Source: Gnetum montanum
Lineage: Eukaryota > Streptophyta > Gnetopsida > Gnetales > Gnetaceae
Direction: 5' to 3'
NCBI GenBank assembly: GCA_015680685.1
Contig: MNCI01020850.1
Span: forward strand, 419,790-483,789
Length of the DNA: 64,000 nt
The notes beneath the pieces were generated by a model, which made no database searches, had not been told where the DNA came from, and saw nothing but the letters and a program-made list of their open reading frames with translations. Each line of letters starts with the position of its first letter. Position 1 is the first letter of the stretch. The translations under genes were made by a program, and so were the position numbers. Shown in pieces: positions 31,562 through 43,245 of this stretch.

Positions 31562-31907
31562 TGATGGAAATTAATCTAAAAGGTAATTTTCACAAAATTT
31601 TATAAAGAAAGTTGAAATTTTCAAGATTTCTCAAAGAATGAGACAAGAAATACTCAAATAGTAAGAGAAATGACCATAAGATCTTCAACCCCTAGCTTGT
31701 ATAAGCCAATGGGTATATAATTCCATAATTATCTTCCAATTCTTGAAAGATATGAAAAACTTATGGATCAAAGGGAAATTTTCAAATCCTAGGATGAGTG
31801 GAATAAGTAGTAAGAGAGAATTCATCCAAGCTTGAGAATTTTGAGTGAATCTTTGCAATTAAGATGAGAATTATCCAATTGAATGCTCCTATCTTTAATT
31901 CCAAGCT

Positions 31908-31922
31908 ACCTTGATATCAATT
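31908..31922 (-). other. Candidate primer binding site of element D
   Basis: ATTGATATCAAGGTA on the minus strand, four bases after the LTR end. It resembles a decayed TGGTATCAGAGC (initiator tRNA-Met site). Confidence 0.35.
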
Positions 31923-32214
31923 TCATGAGGAGCTCCCATGGATTCCATAATTCAAGCTTTCCCAATGTCATAAAACAACACATTTGAATAAGAAAAGAAA
32001 ATAAAAGCTTTATTCTTACTCAAATAGAGAAATTCACAACTAAAAGAAAGCTCACATTCCCAAGGAAATACAAGAGATTCAATCTGATTCTCATACATAC
32101 TCAATCAAAGAAAACATACTCTCACATGGATAATGATCAAAGCACCTAGCCAAGACTTTATCTCTCTCTCTCTATTCTTTTCTCTCAACTCACCTCTCTC
32201 TCCTTCAACTCTTC

Positions 32215-33012
32215 TGATGAGCCGCGATATCACATTCGCCCCTGCGATATCGTGTATGTGATATCGCAGCCCGTCGTCATGCCTATAAATAAGAGGTGGC
32301 TTTCCCTTTTTCAGGCATCTAGAGTTAGTCCCTTAGCCAAAATATAGTAGTTTTACCATTCCAAAGTTAGAATAATTTCCATGTGCCCACAGTAGGAGTC
32401 TTAAAGTGAACGGATCTTTATTCGAGAAAATTGTACCAAAGCACACATTTGTGTACGGAAATAAAGACGAACTTTCTGATAAACCTTGCAACATGTGGAC
32501 TAAGCTAAATAGGATTTAATTATTGTTAAATGTTTAAATGCTTTTCTAGATAATTAAATATCTCTCAACCCTTAACTCTCCTAGTTAAGTGCATTCAGTA
32601 CAATCGCTTCGAGCACATGTGTAATGCTTGGTAACCCAATAACGAGTAGTGTTTGGTAATCCCAGTAGCATTGCACTGGTTTAGGGTGTGTGCGGCAAGT
32701 GGGAATGGATACTGATGCTAGGATAATTAAAACTTAGTTAGTGAATAGTTAATGAAAATTACTTATTTAGTTCTCTTCACCTTTCCCTACTAGCATAGGC
32801 GTTAAAAAGATAAAAGATATAAAAATCATATACCTCAAGCTTACTTAACCATACAACCGTGACAATACAAGTAAGTTTGGGAAGACAACGATTTATTAAC
32901 CTTAAGTGTTCCATTAAGGCGCGTAAGCACTTAGTCCTTGGAGTTCGACCGGATCACGTGTGAGATGCTCGTATTCGTATGGTTGAGAGTAGGGGTACCT
33001 CGCCACTCAACA
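32215..33012 (+). repeat. A5: solo LTR of family A in the D LTR
   Basis: It begins TGATGAGCCGCGATATCAC and ends CGCCACTCAACA. It is flanked by a perfect 5-bp duplication TCTTC (32210-32214 and 33013-33017). U3 GATATCGC palindromes are at 32218-32272 and the TATA box (TATAAATA) at about 32283. It arose by recombination between the two LTRs of a full element. Confidence 0.9.
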
Positions 33013-33189
33013 TCTTCTAACCAAAATCAAGGCCTAAGAGGTCTATTTATATCCTTCCCCCTATCTCTTCTTATTTCCTCTTTAAATTTAAAATTTGAAT
33101 CTTTAAAAACCCATAGGAAATTATCTCATATTTTTATGAAACATCTTGAAGGAGAATGAGATGTCTTATCCAAAAGTAACTAGTTAATG

Positions 33190-33330
33190 GAGGATACATC
33201 TTGCAACCAAGGGAGACATCTTGAAGATGGAGGAGACATCTTGTAAACATGTGAGGCATCTTGAGCTAGTGGAGACATCTCGAGCAAGGAGGAGACGTCT
33301 TGCTCCCATATGAGACATCTCGCTAAATAG
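33190..33330. repeat. Minisatellite 'ggagacatcttg' in the D LTR
   Basis: The unit GGAGACATCTTG(C/A)A recurs about six times with 20-28 base spacing (variants GAGGCATCTTGAG, GAGACGTCTTGC). The open frame on the minus strand here reflects this repeat, not a gene. Confidence 0.7.
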
Positions 33331-33569
33331 GCCAAAATTTCAAAATTCTTGTTTTGAGTTCTAGAACCTCTAAACACCTCTAAAAATATCTCCATTGATT
33401 CCATAACCTCCTAGAATCATAAAAATAGGCTCAAAACATCCCCAACATGCCAAAACACCCTGACATCATCATTAAGAAAACAACACCAAAAGATAAATAC
33501 AACAATACACAAAAATCTATGTACAAACATATTAAGGATTAGACATGGGTTGGGTGATGTCCTCATCAA

Positions 33570-34860
33570 GATCTTTAATGTCTTTAGTGGCTACTTTAAA
33601 TCTTGAACTTGAACAAATGGATGTTAAGATTGTATTTCTTCATGGGAATCTTGATGAAGAAATCTACATGCAATAGCTTGAAGGCTATGCAATTAAGGAC
33701 AATGAGAACATAATATATCACTTATTAAAATCCTTGTATGAGTTGAAATAATTCCTTAAGATGTGATATAAGAAATTTGATTCATACATGATAAGATGTG
33801 GTTTTATAATAGTTAATAATAACCCTTCTATTTATCTAAATAAAAATTTGCAAATCTATTTGATACTACTATTTTATGTTGACAATATGTTGATAGCATG
33901 GAACAGTATGTAAGAAATTACTAAGTTGAAATGTTAGCTATCATCTCAGTTTAAGATGAAGGACCTTGATGCCACAAGGAAAATCTTGGATGTGGAAATT
34001 AAAAGAGATAGAAAAGATCAAAAGGTATGGCTTGGTCAATCTACATATGTTAATAAAGTTTTAGAAAAACTTAATATGTAGAATTGTAAACTAGTAAATA
34101 CTCCATTATCTATGAGCATGAAATTATTAATGGATCAATGTCTTGAAATAGATAAAGAAATGAAGAAAATGAGTAAAATCTCCTATGCTAATTTTGAAGG
34201 CAATCTCATGTATGCAATGATCTATAGTAGACTAGATATTGCATATGTAGTAGGAGTTTTGAGTAGGTTTATGTTCAATCCAGGTAAGGAACATTGGATG
34301 GCTGTTAAAAGAATTCTTAGGTATTTTCAAGGTACTATTAATTTTTCCATTTGTTTGGGAAAATTTCCTTTAGATTACATAGCTTTGTGGATGTAGATTG
34401 GGAAGGTGATCTAGATCACTGAAAACCCACAAGTAGATGTGTTTTTAAAATAAACATGTATGATAAAGTAGATTAGCAAAAGACAAACTTGTATTGCATT
34501 GTCAACAACAAAGGTAGAGTATGTAGCAACTTCTCAAGTAAGCAAAGAAGTAGTTTGGCTACAATGATTGGTCAAAGACTTTGGGCAAGAGTAAAAGATA
34601 ATAAGAATCTCTTATGATAATCAAAATGAATCTTCCTAGTGGAGAATCCTAGGTTCCATGCAAGGACAAAATACATTGAGATTTATAATTTTATTTAGCA
34701 TCAAATTGAAAAAAGAAGGATTTCTCTAGAAAAGGTTCCTATATGGAAAATCCACTAAATATGTGGACCAAGGTAATTCCTATGGACAAGTTCAACTGGT
34801 GTAGAAAATAACTTAGATTAGTAAATTGTGAAATGTAATGGTTACTCCTAGTTGTAATGC
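33570..34860 (+). pseudogene. Copia reverse transcriptase and RNase H (element E, 3' part)
   Basis: The plus strand encodes LELEQMDVKIVFLHGNLDEE, IYLNKNLQIYLILLFYVDNM, FKMKDLDATRKILDVEI, the open part 34112-34396 (ISYANFEGNLMYAMIYSRLD, then HWMAVKRILRYFQGT) and finally STTKVEYVATSQVSKEVVWL. This is the classical order of Ty1/copia Pol: palm, YVDD box, connection, RNase H. The YVDD box reads YVDN, so the second catalytic Asp is lost. Many stops interrupt it. The 5' part is cut off by element D at about 33566. Confidence 0.85.
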
Positions 34861-34895
34861 CTTAAAATAAATACGAAGTGGGAGAATTTTTTAAG

Positions 34896-35410
34896 TGTGT
34901 TGTTAATTTTAAGTTTTAAACACCTTCATGATATAACAATTGTCATGTTGGAAAATTATTCTTAGCATTTTAGCTGAAAATAACAAAAGCCAAAGTATGT
35001 AATATGTCAAAAGAATATGTAATTACCCACACTCAATTTGGTCATGATTAATTATGGATGCTAACTCAATAATTTGGCTTTTACCCAAGGCATGACATTA
35101 TAACCACTATATAAGTGGATTTTTGGATGGTTTTAGGGAAATACATCTTCACCAAAGCAAAGGTTATGTGAGGCATGATTCAAGCTAGATCTAAGCTTGT
35201 TGTAAATCTCAACAAAAAGACAAAAAGAAGACTTGTATTTCTAATACTTGCTAAGAGTTGGAGCTTTTGTATGCTTTCCTAGGGTAATTTATTGTGTTCT
35301 TGATACATTCCTTTTGATTTCATAATTGAATTTCTATTCCTACTACTTGCTGTTACTTTATTATTTTATTGAATCTATGTGTAAATGAACATTCTTATAG
35401 CAAGACTCAT
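34896..35410 (+). repeat. 3' LTR of copia element E
   Basis: It begins TGTGTTGTTAATT shortly after a purine-rich tract (GAAGTGGGAGAA, 34875-34886). A TATA box (CTATATAAG) is near 35105. The typical copia downstream part follows (Leu/Tyr-rich sequence without ORF). The right end is estimated from the start of the CTACCAC minisatellite and was not tested by a second copy. Confidence 0.55.
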
Positions 35411-35419
35411 TAATTTCTA

Positions 35420-35666
35420 CCGTCACTCTACCAATGCTCTGTTGTGACTCTACCACTATCCACTATCATTCCACCACTACTTTGCTACAACTCTACCACT
35501 ATTCCACCACCACTCCACTACAACTCCGCTACTGTTCTACCACCACTTCATTGCTACTCTACCACTGTTCCACTACCGCTCTGCACTATTTCATTGTTGC
35601 TCTACCACTATTCTGCTACTGCTTTATGCTATTCTACTATCATTCTATGCTATTCCTGTTTGTCTC
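35420..35666. repeat. Minisatellite of 'ctctaccactattc' units
   Basis: Units of about 14-22 bases built from CTCTACCACTATTCCAC and CTGCTAC recur through this stretch and continue after A2 (42043-42110). The long frames here (STTTLLQLYHYSTTTPLQL) are products of the repeat. Confidence 0.8.
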
Positions 35667-36461
35667 TTATGAGTGGCGAGGTACCCCTACACTCAACCAT
35701 ATGAATATGAGCATTTCACGCACGATCCGGTCAAACTCCACAGACGGGCTAGTTGTGGTATCAAGACAGTTATCCTTAGGTCACAGTTCACTATCTTCCC
35801 ATCTGGACTAGTGTTAACTTTTTCATGTATGGTTTCGTCCAGAATGAGGTGTATGATGTGTTTCTATGCTAATGTTACTCCTAAGGACAATGGAAAGTAA
35901 TATTGACTAAGCTAAGAGAGAAAGGGTGAGAGAGAATCTAGCTAGCCTAAGTGCGATGAGCATCCGTTCCTCGATTATTTGTACACATCTTGGACTTCAT
36001 GCATGACTACCACTAGGATTACCAAGCGTAGATCCTAGATACGCTACTAGGTTACCAAGTAGTCACACTTAAATGCTTGTAATCAAGTCGTACTCATTCT
36101 GCGTTAATAGGAGTTTAAGGGTGAGAAGAGATTAACTAGGAAAGCAGTAAATAATAATTAAATAATTAATTAATTGAACTAACTAAATGCTACAATGATG
36201 AAGTAATTTTGATTTTTATTTTCGATCATGTGCATGTCCAAGTACGTCACACTCGAATAAATGATGCCGTATAATTACATTCACCACACTGTGGGCATAC
36301 ACTGGGAGGAAAAGGGTTGAGAAGAAAAGAAAAAACTAAAATCAAACTTAATTCTAAAACTAACTAATTGAACAAGGAAAGCCATCTATTATTTATAGAA
36401 ATTGATGCAGGCCACGATATTGTGGTTGCAATATCACAGCCAGCAAATTCATGACTCATCA
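35667..36461 (-). repeat. 3' LTR of A2
   Basis: It runs TGATGAGTCATG ... CACTCATAA (terminal change from TCA) on the minus strand. U3 has CGATATTGTGG and CAATATCAC words at 36412-36441. The polypurine tract CAGCCGTGGGGGTA follows at 36462-36475. Confidence 0.85.
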
Positions 36462-36599
36462 TACCCCCACGGCTGAATGAAAACTCGTCCTCGAGTTAAA
36501 GTGAGAACAAGCTCCATTGATTACATAGTGGATAGGTATGGGATTATTGACTGACTACAATGGATTCATGCCACAATGTGGAGTCAGAACAAAATTGAG

Positions 36600-37411
36600 A
36601 CACAACACAAAAGAAAATCCTATGATTACAAAATTGGATGGAACTCATGTAGTTCCTGGTGGCGGTGGCTCCTCCATGGGTGTCTTTCCCTTTTCTTGCG
36701 CTCCAAGTCTTGGCATTTGATGGCGTTAAAGTATGGCCTAGAGTTTCTCCTCTTGTAAGGCCTTGAGTGCCTTGGCATGTGTGTAAGTTTGCACTTGTGC
36801 CATAGAGACATCCTAGTCAGCCTTCTCTTTTTCCTCCGCCACCCTTTTATTCTCTGTCAACAATTTATTAAGTTGCTAGTTCTGAAAGTGTCTAGCTAGT
36901 TCTGAGCAACCTTTGGCCCTATATTTGGATGGTTTAATACTTCCAAAATTCCTTGAACAGAGAAATCAACAGTCACACCATAATTGTTAACCATGGTGCC
37001 TTCTCCTTTATTGTGCCAAAATTGGTACGTTTTCCCTAAGTACCAAGCATTGCTTTCAGAGAGGGTAGGCCATAATGGGGACCCTTTGAGGTGATCCCTA
37101 ACGACCTCCAAATAAAATTCTATGAAAGGTCCAAAGTTTAATTCCATGATCACTACAGTGAATATGGACCTTTCATGGATGGTCTGAACACAATCCTGGG
37201 GCAACGTGAGATATTGTCCCTGTTCAGACGCTACAACAGCTCCTCCTTCTACCTACCTTGATTGTACAGTAGCAGGGTCTTCTTGGTGGATACTAAATGA
37301 TTGTTCCTCCTACTCTACATGTTGTCCATTAGGAACTTGTCCTTCACCTCTCCTAGGTTTTTTTATCGCACCTTGAGTAGGACCTTCCTGTTGTCTACAT
37401 TTCGGGGCCAT
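36600..37411 (-). pseudogene. Second ORF of A2 (internally deleted)
   Basis: The ATG at 37411 (MAPKCRQQ) directly follows TTGTAG. The first 170 codons match A1: Gln/Glu-rich start, a TAG at codon 34, then an open stretch (36896-37204) with MPQDCVQTIHERSIFTVVIM, WYLGKTYQFWHNKGEGTM and FSVQGILEVLNHPN. After AQN the sequence jumps to the end of the coiled coil (KALKALQEE), so the middle (C-terminal half of the globular domain and most of the coiled coil) is deleted. A2 still has Gln or Trp codons at several positions that are stops in A1. Confidence 0.6.
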
Positions 37412-37440
37412 CTACAATCACACGGGGCCAATCGTTAGTA
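37412..37440 (-). other. Splice acceptor and branch point before the second ORF (A2)
   Basis: TACTAACGA, the consensus branch sequence, then TTGTAG abutting ATGGCCCC. Confidence 0.55.
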
Positions 37441-37719
37441 ATGTTGTTACCAAAGTTAGGTTATACCTTACTGCTTACCTTAATAGATTTACTTTATTTT
37501 CTTGTGATGTTAATTATTAGAAGAACATGTCCCCAAAAGATTATAATGTTAAGTCCTCTTTGCTTAGGTGGTTTCTAAATTTAATTTTCTGGTATAGCTA
37601 AGGGGATGAAATTTTTTTTGACACATTTTATTCTTAATTTTACAACTAATTAACCTTAAAAATGTCCTCAAGTGATGATGAATTTCAAAAAATTTATGTG
37701 CTATTCGGCATGTGCCCCT

Positions 37720-37733
37720 CCCCCATGACTAAT
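37720..37733 (-). other. Internal polypurine-like tract (A2)
   Basis: TTAGTCATGGGGGA on the minus strand. A further copy lies at 39004-39017, next to a GGGGATATCCCC palindrome. Confidence 0.5.
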
Positions 37734-38239
37734 CTAAACACTCCAGGTTCAAGTAGGTTCAAACAAAATGAAAATCGGAGTACTAGCGAGCGAGTTATGG
37801 ATATGAAAGTAAGGGACGTGTAATTGCGAGTCGTAGAGAGGAATTTGAAAAACTTACCCTGTGTGAACAATTGCAAATGATGTTGATTAGCACAAGGGGG
37901 TCACGTATATATATTTTCATCGAAGTTAGGTCACTTAGAGAATGTACCAAATTTTTAATATTTCTTTGAAATTAAACAATGTAAACTAAGGACATCTGGA
38001 CGATTGTTAAAGGGTTCCAGGGTAATTCAACTAGTTCTAAAGGCACGAAAATTATGATGGTATGGAATTTATCAATAAAGACCTCGGATGGTAAAGAAAA
38101 AGGCTATGCGATGGTTCATAAGAACGTTGAATCTGAGGGATAGTAATAAGGAAAAGAAAATCGTTGGCAATATGCTAAGGGTAATAAATGGTGTGTGGAA
38201 GATGGGTCATGAGTGCAAATTACAAAAATTACGCAAGTG

Positions 38240-38290
38240 GGTCCTCCCCAAAGCATGTTCCAACCTTTAATGCCCTTGCGTAACCACACT
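38240..38290 (-). other. Conserved noncoding block of family A (A2 copy)
   Basis: AAGGGCATTAAAGG, then AACATGCTTTGGGGAGGACC on the minus strand. It has about four differences from A1. Confidence 0.6.
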
Positions 38291-38386
38291 TAAAAGTGTT
38301 CGTGGGCACTCGAAGGGTTAAATGTAATCCACACTGATTCCACAAAACACACACATGTAAATATCACCGGAATGAGGTAAGAATTC

Positions 38387-38695
38387 NNNNNNNNNNNNNN
38401 NNNNNNNNNNNNNNNNNNNNNNNNNNNNNNNNNNNNNNNNNNNNNNNNNNNNNNNNNNNNNNNNNNNNNNNNNNNNNNNNNNNNNNNNNNNNNNNNNNNN
38501 NNNNNNNNNNNNNNNNNNNNNNNNNNNNNNNNNNNNNNNNNNNNNNNNNNNNNNNNNNNNNNNNNNNNNNNNNNNNNNNNNNNNNNNNNNNNNNNNNNNN
38601 NNNNNNNNNNNNNNNNNNNNNNNNNNNNNNNNNNNNNNNNNNNNNNNNNNNNNNNNNNNNNNNNNNNNNNNNNNNNNNNNNNNNNNNNNNNNNNN
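38387..38695. other. Assembly gap (309 N)
   Basis: A run of N inside A2. The flanks match A1 at about 19486 and about 20106. Confidence 1.
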
Positions 38696-39559
38696 AATGT
38701 CAAGAATATCACTGTACCCTCAAATAGAACCTCTTATTTTTAGAGTGGATGAGTGGGTGTAATGGGCTCACTTGTCCAAATAATTGATCACTCAAGACTC
38801 GATAACATAGAACACACCTCAACCAATGAGCCACATGAGTGTTTTATTCGTAGATGAGATTACTTGTAAAAAGATAAAAAGACAAAAAGACAAAAAGATA
38901 AAACAAGAAATTAAAAGATGAAAAACTAGGAAACAAAAAATTGTAAAATTAAAGAAAATAAAAAATATTTATTAATCCTGCTTGTTATTAAAATGGGGGA
39001 TATCCCCCATAACTAAATGGTTGAGCATGGCAAGGATTAATAAATGAAAGATGAGGATCCTTGCATGTTGGAAACATTGAAACTTAGTCATACCTAGCCC
39101 ATTGGGGTTCACACACTTGATTATAGTAAGCATAGTGGGGCACTTTATAAGATGTAGTTTTTGGATAATGAGTTGACCCACTATGATGATTGAGACCATA
39201 AGATGGTATGCAAGGATTGGGATGTCACCCTCCATGGCTATATTCATTGGACCGTATGATTGTTGGAGTGTTAGTTGGTGGCCCTACTGGAGTTACATGA
39301 GGTGTTGTGTTCGAAGAGAAGGATGCACCACAGTGTTGGGCCTATGCTAAGTTGGAGGATGAGAATGTTGAAAATTAGAAAAAGTGTAAGGTGCAAAAGG
39401 TGGTGGTTGTGTTGAGGACATGGGCTAATAGTATTGAGGAGAATGGTAATGCGGTGGGATAGAGTATGTTGACCCAGTTGGGGAAACAGGATGTTGAACG
39501 CGATAAGCATTTGGATTCGGAGGATATGAAGGGTGTCTCCAGTTTAGGGGTGGCTTCCC

Positions 39560-41083
39560 CCACAACTGGGATTGTTGCCACTATGATTGAACACAGTATT
39601 TCTGTATGAACTTGGGATGTAACGTGCTTTCCCAATGCTCATATAAATGTAACAAGATTAGGCATTGGCCCTTGGGATGATCGTACAGGAAAATGTTGCA
39701 TTCATACATGTGATTGGCAGTTGAGCTCTTATTTTCCTTATCCCTTCTTTCTGATTTTCTACTGATACTTTGTCCTATTTCTCGGGTTGTTAAAACTCTA
39801 TCTCCAATGATATCAATATATTCTCCACAATTTTTATGCGTTCATACCAACATCTTATTAATCTTTTCCTCAACTTCCTCGAACAATTGTTGTACCAGCA
39901 AAGATGGTTCTTTCCCCTTATGGTAGGTTGATTTCTCCTTTTTGTGATTATGGACCTTTGTTAAGTTGAGATTTTGGTCCTATTGATGTTTTTCAACACT
40001 CTCCCATCTAGCCATTTTTCCTTCTTCTTTTGCTACCCGCTTAATAAGCTCTCAGATTTGATGGGTTCATAGTTCATATAGTTGTCCTTGGGCATACATC
40101 CCTAGGGTTTCTCTTGTTTCATTATAAAGCCCATCAATGATATGATACATTAGCCTTTCCTCGAAAAAGTTATGGCCTGGATAGTTGTTTAACAGTGCAT
40201 AATATCTTTCTAAGGCCATGTCCAAGGGTTCATGTTGTGCTTGTTTCCACTCTTGGATTTGCTTCCCCAAGGCCGACACTCTTGTGTAGGTTTGATATCT
40301 TTCATTAAAGGCTTCTACCATTGTTGGTCAACATCGTATTGAATTTGGTTTTAACGATCTATACCATACTTTTCCTTGGCCAACGAGTGTCATAGGAAAG
40401 AGCTTGAGTTTTTTCCAACCATTATCAATGTTGTTACATGTGCAGGCATTGTAGAAGGCTTGTAAATGTTGATGCAGATCGAATTCATAGCCTCCTGAGA
40501 AATTAGGGAAGTTGTTTAAATCGAGCTTGGGTAGATGGCTCTCTTTATGATGCCTACGGAAGATTTGAGCAACCTCATGTATAGGCATTAGGCTCTTAGT
40601 GGCCAGCAGGGGTTCATCGTCACTAAGCAGGTTGTGAGTTTCTAAATTGGGATGATGTTGCCCCTGTTCATGTTGGCATTCTTCATTTTCTTTTTGAGCT
40701 TGATTTTTAGTTCTACGCCGATCCCTTCAAAGATAGTCATCCATGTCATGATTTGACGTTGAAGGAATAGAGGAAGAGAAGGAACTATAAAACTTGTTAT
40801 GACTTTTTTAAGTCTTCCAATCACCCCCAAGTAAGTTCTTGTTAGTTATTGAGAAGGTCCTAGGCCTTTCGGGCCTCCTCGTCCTATGGGATGTTTCATC
40901 CTCTCTAGAGGTGTCAGAGTTGGATGATGAGAGTCTTTGAGTATCGTTAGGGTGTTCATAAATGTAGGGGACTCCTGCATAAGATTGAGTACTCCAGACT
41001 TCATCTTCATCATCAATTCTATTGGTTCTCCAATGAATTACCTCATTAGTGGTTGTGGGATCATAGTCTTGTGAGAGAGACAT
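39560..41083 (-). pseudogene. Gag of A2
   Basis: The start at 41083 (MSLSQDYDPTTTNEVIHW) begins an open N-terminal part of 91 codons with Ser/Arg/Glu-rich sequence. The capsid then runs across two nearly continuous frames (40328-40588 and 40067-40321): HLPKLDLNNFPNFSGGYEFD, HLQAFYNACTC, MTLVGQGKVWYRSLKPNSI, EWKQAQHEPLDMALERYYAL and GLYNETRETLGMYAQGQLYE. This is the best preserved gag of family A in the window and supports PF03732-type identity. At the knuckle (about 39650-39700) the second Cys is replaced by Phe (CNIFLYDHPKGQC), which would break zinc binding. A Pro/His-rich tail follows to about 38972. Confidence 0.75.
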
Positions 41084-41205
41084 GATTGTGAAACTATGTC
41101 TGAATTCATATGTGACTTTTTATAATTATTTCTTTCTAAAAGATATATCATTAATTCCTTTACAGTGACCTTGTATGATATAACTAATCTAGATAACTAG
41201 CACCA

Positions 41206-41223
41206 TCCCTAGCAACGGTGCCA
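41206..41223 (-). other. Primer binding site of A2
   Basis: TGGCACCGTTGCTAGGGA on the minus strand, two changes from the tRNA-Asp complement. Confidence 0.75.
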
Positions 41224-41224
41224 A

Positions 41225-42037
41225 TGATGAGTGGTGAGGTACCCCTACACTCAACCATACGAATACAAGCGTTTCACACACAATCCGGTCAAACTCTGTA
41301 GACAGGCTAGTTATGGTATCAAGACAGTTATCCTTAGGTCGCAATTCACTATCTTCCCATCTGGACTAGTGTTAACTTTTTGACGTATGGTTTAGTCCAA
41401 AATGAGGTGTATGATGTGTTTCTATGCTAATGCTACTCCTAAGGACAATGGAAAGTAATATTGACTAAGATAAGAGAGAAAGGGTGAGAGAGAATCTAGC
41501 TAGCCTAAGTGCGATGAGCATCCGTTCCTTGATTATCCATACACATCTTGGACTTCTTGCACAACTACCACTGGGATTACCAAGCACAGATCCTAGGTAT
41601 GCTACTGGGTAATCAAGTCATACTCATTTCCATGTTAACAGGAGTTTAAGGGTGAGAAGAGATTAACTAGGAAAGTAGTAAATAATAATGAAATAAATAA
41701 TTAATTGAACTAAGTAAATGCTACAATGATGAAGTAATCTCGATCTTTATTTTTGGTCATGTGCATGTCCAAGTACATCACACTTGAATAAAGGATGTCA
41801 TACAATTACATTCACCACACTGCGGGCATACACTGGGAGGAAAAGGGTTGAAAAGAAAAGCAAAAACTAAAATAAAAATTAATTCTAAAACTAACTAATT
41901 GAACAAGGAAAGTCATCTCTTATTTATAGAAATTGAGGTAGGCTACGATATCACGGTTGCGATATCGCAGCCGTTGCGATATCACGACTGTGATATCACA
42001 GCTGCAATATCACAACCAGCAAATTCATGACTCATCA
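41225..42037 (-). repeat. 5' LTR of A2
   Basis: It runs TGATGAGTCATG ... CCACTCATCA on the minus strand. U3 has the densest palindrome array of the window, six GATATC-type words in about 75 bases (41942-42017). A deletion near 41610 removes part of the segment that the 3' LTR keeps. Confidence 0.9.
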
Positions 42038-42249
42038 GTCTCTCTACATCAATTTTTATGTTATTTCTCTATGCTATCTCTACATCATCTGCTACTTTAG
42101 GCTTTTCATGCTTGCCTGTGCTACTATGGTTTATTGGTGGCCAACTCTAGTGGCTCTTTGGCTTTGTGCAAAGTTATCAAATTTTGTTGGTGATCCCTAA
42201 AGTAGTGGTTCCACAACTTCTTAGCCATTCCATGAATTTCTCAATGATT

Positions 42250-43245
42250 TTTATAAGTCTTTAACTCAAGCAATATCCAGCATGTATGTTTCTATCCAAA
42301 TTTTGGGTTATTTTCCTCATTCCTCTAGTTTTCTGAACCATGTGAATTTGACTTGGAAAGATCAAGGTTTGGTGGCTTCTCATACTTCTTATTTATCTAA
42401 TTCCTTCTTGCTAGTTGAATTCATTGATTCAGTGATGGTCTCTGAATCCCATAATATATGTGTCTTTAATCATCATCATGTTTTATTAATTATTCACAAG
42501 TGGACTTCCTCTTTCAACCCTACATCTCCTAAATTTTGGAAAGTCCCTTGCTTTGTTGAATAACCTAATCTCCCTTTAATTTTTGAAAAAGTCAAGAGGA
42601 ATATAGTATCTCATATTGGGCCAAGCAAGCACTCTAAAACCTTAGGTACACCTAGTGGTCTCCATAGGACTTGCTATATGATTGAAGTAGATCTCGACTT
42701 ACTTCAACAAAAAACTATTTTACGTGTAGGCAAAATAAACTACGTGAAAAAGGTAGTCTTTTATAATCTTCCTAAATCATGTCACTAATATCAACAAGAG
42801 GGTCACATTTTTAATTCATGTTCCCTTATGTTGTGTAAAAAGGCAATGCAAACATGGCAACAACAAGCTACTCTTGATGCTTCTAAGGTTTCTCCTATTA
42901 ATGTCAAGGATCCTGCCAAGAACGTTTCCTCAATCAAGGTTACAAGGAAGCCAATTTCTAAAACTTTTTCAATAACTAAGTGAAAACAAAAATATGTTCC
43001 TAAGGTTTTGCAAAACTCTATTGTCGATTATGATAGTTTTCAAATGGTTCCTTATAGTAGGAAACACTGGGGTAGTCCTTCTTCTAGCGAAGTTATGTCT
43101 AATCTTCAATTTGGTCAACCTACTCAAGATTTTTTACTAATGAATAATCCATTTACTACCATTGGTCACAATATGGAGATTATTCCCTTAGACATTGTTG
43201 ATTCTTTAGATAAGAAGGGGGCCTCCTCCCCCTTCTCTAAAAGCT
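42250..43245 (+). pseudogene. LINE ORF1 (DUF4283-like, RNA-binding)
   Basis: Decayed frames give SIQILGYFPHSSSFLNHVNL, HVLLIIHKWTSSFNPTSPKF, PNLPLIFEKVKRNIVSHIGP, CYMIEVDLDLLQQKTI and a knuckle-like C-H-x-Y-QQEGHIFNSC (usual plant form C-x2-C-x4-H-x4-C). This is the order of plant L1 ORF1: DUF4283 domain followed by a CCHC zinc finger. An open C-terminal stretch (43008-43247) is Ser/Asn-rich. ORF1 protein would bind LINE RNA. Confidence 0.6.

Larger units (their letters stand above)
31926..33565 (-). repeat. 5' LTR of element D, split by a solo A LTR
   Basis: On the minus strand it begins TGAGGACATCACCC (TGATGAGGAC if three more bases are counted) and ends GAGCTCCTCA. Without A5 it is about 840 bp. 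A TATA box (TATAAATA, 33044-33051) lies upstream of a CT-rich segment. U3 contains a minisatellite (33190-33330). The right flank is copia sequence, so D appears inserted in copia element E; the second D boundary is outside the window. Confidence 0.6.
35667..42037 (-). mobile_element. A2: family A LTR retroelement (pol-less)
   Basis: This is a complete minus-strand element of about 6.4 kb with a perfect target duplication GTCTC (35662-35666 and 42038-42042). It has both LTRs, primer site, gag, conserved block, a shortened second ORF and polypurine tract. A 309-base run of N (38387-38695) covers post-gag sequence; comparison with A1 suggests the true missing part is about 600 bases. Closer to A1 than to A3 or A4 by LTR palindromes and the second ORF. 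Confidence 0.9.

Noticed and set aside
33180-33404. 74-codon frame on the minus strand
   Set aside because: It reads through a GGAGACATCTTG minisatellite in the D LTR.
35434-35811. 125-codon Ser/Thr/Leu/Tyr-rich frame
   Set aside because: It is the translation of a CTACCAC-type minisatellite running into the A2 LTR.
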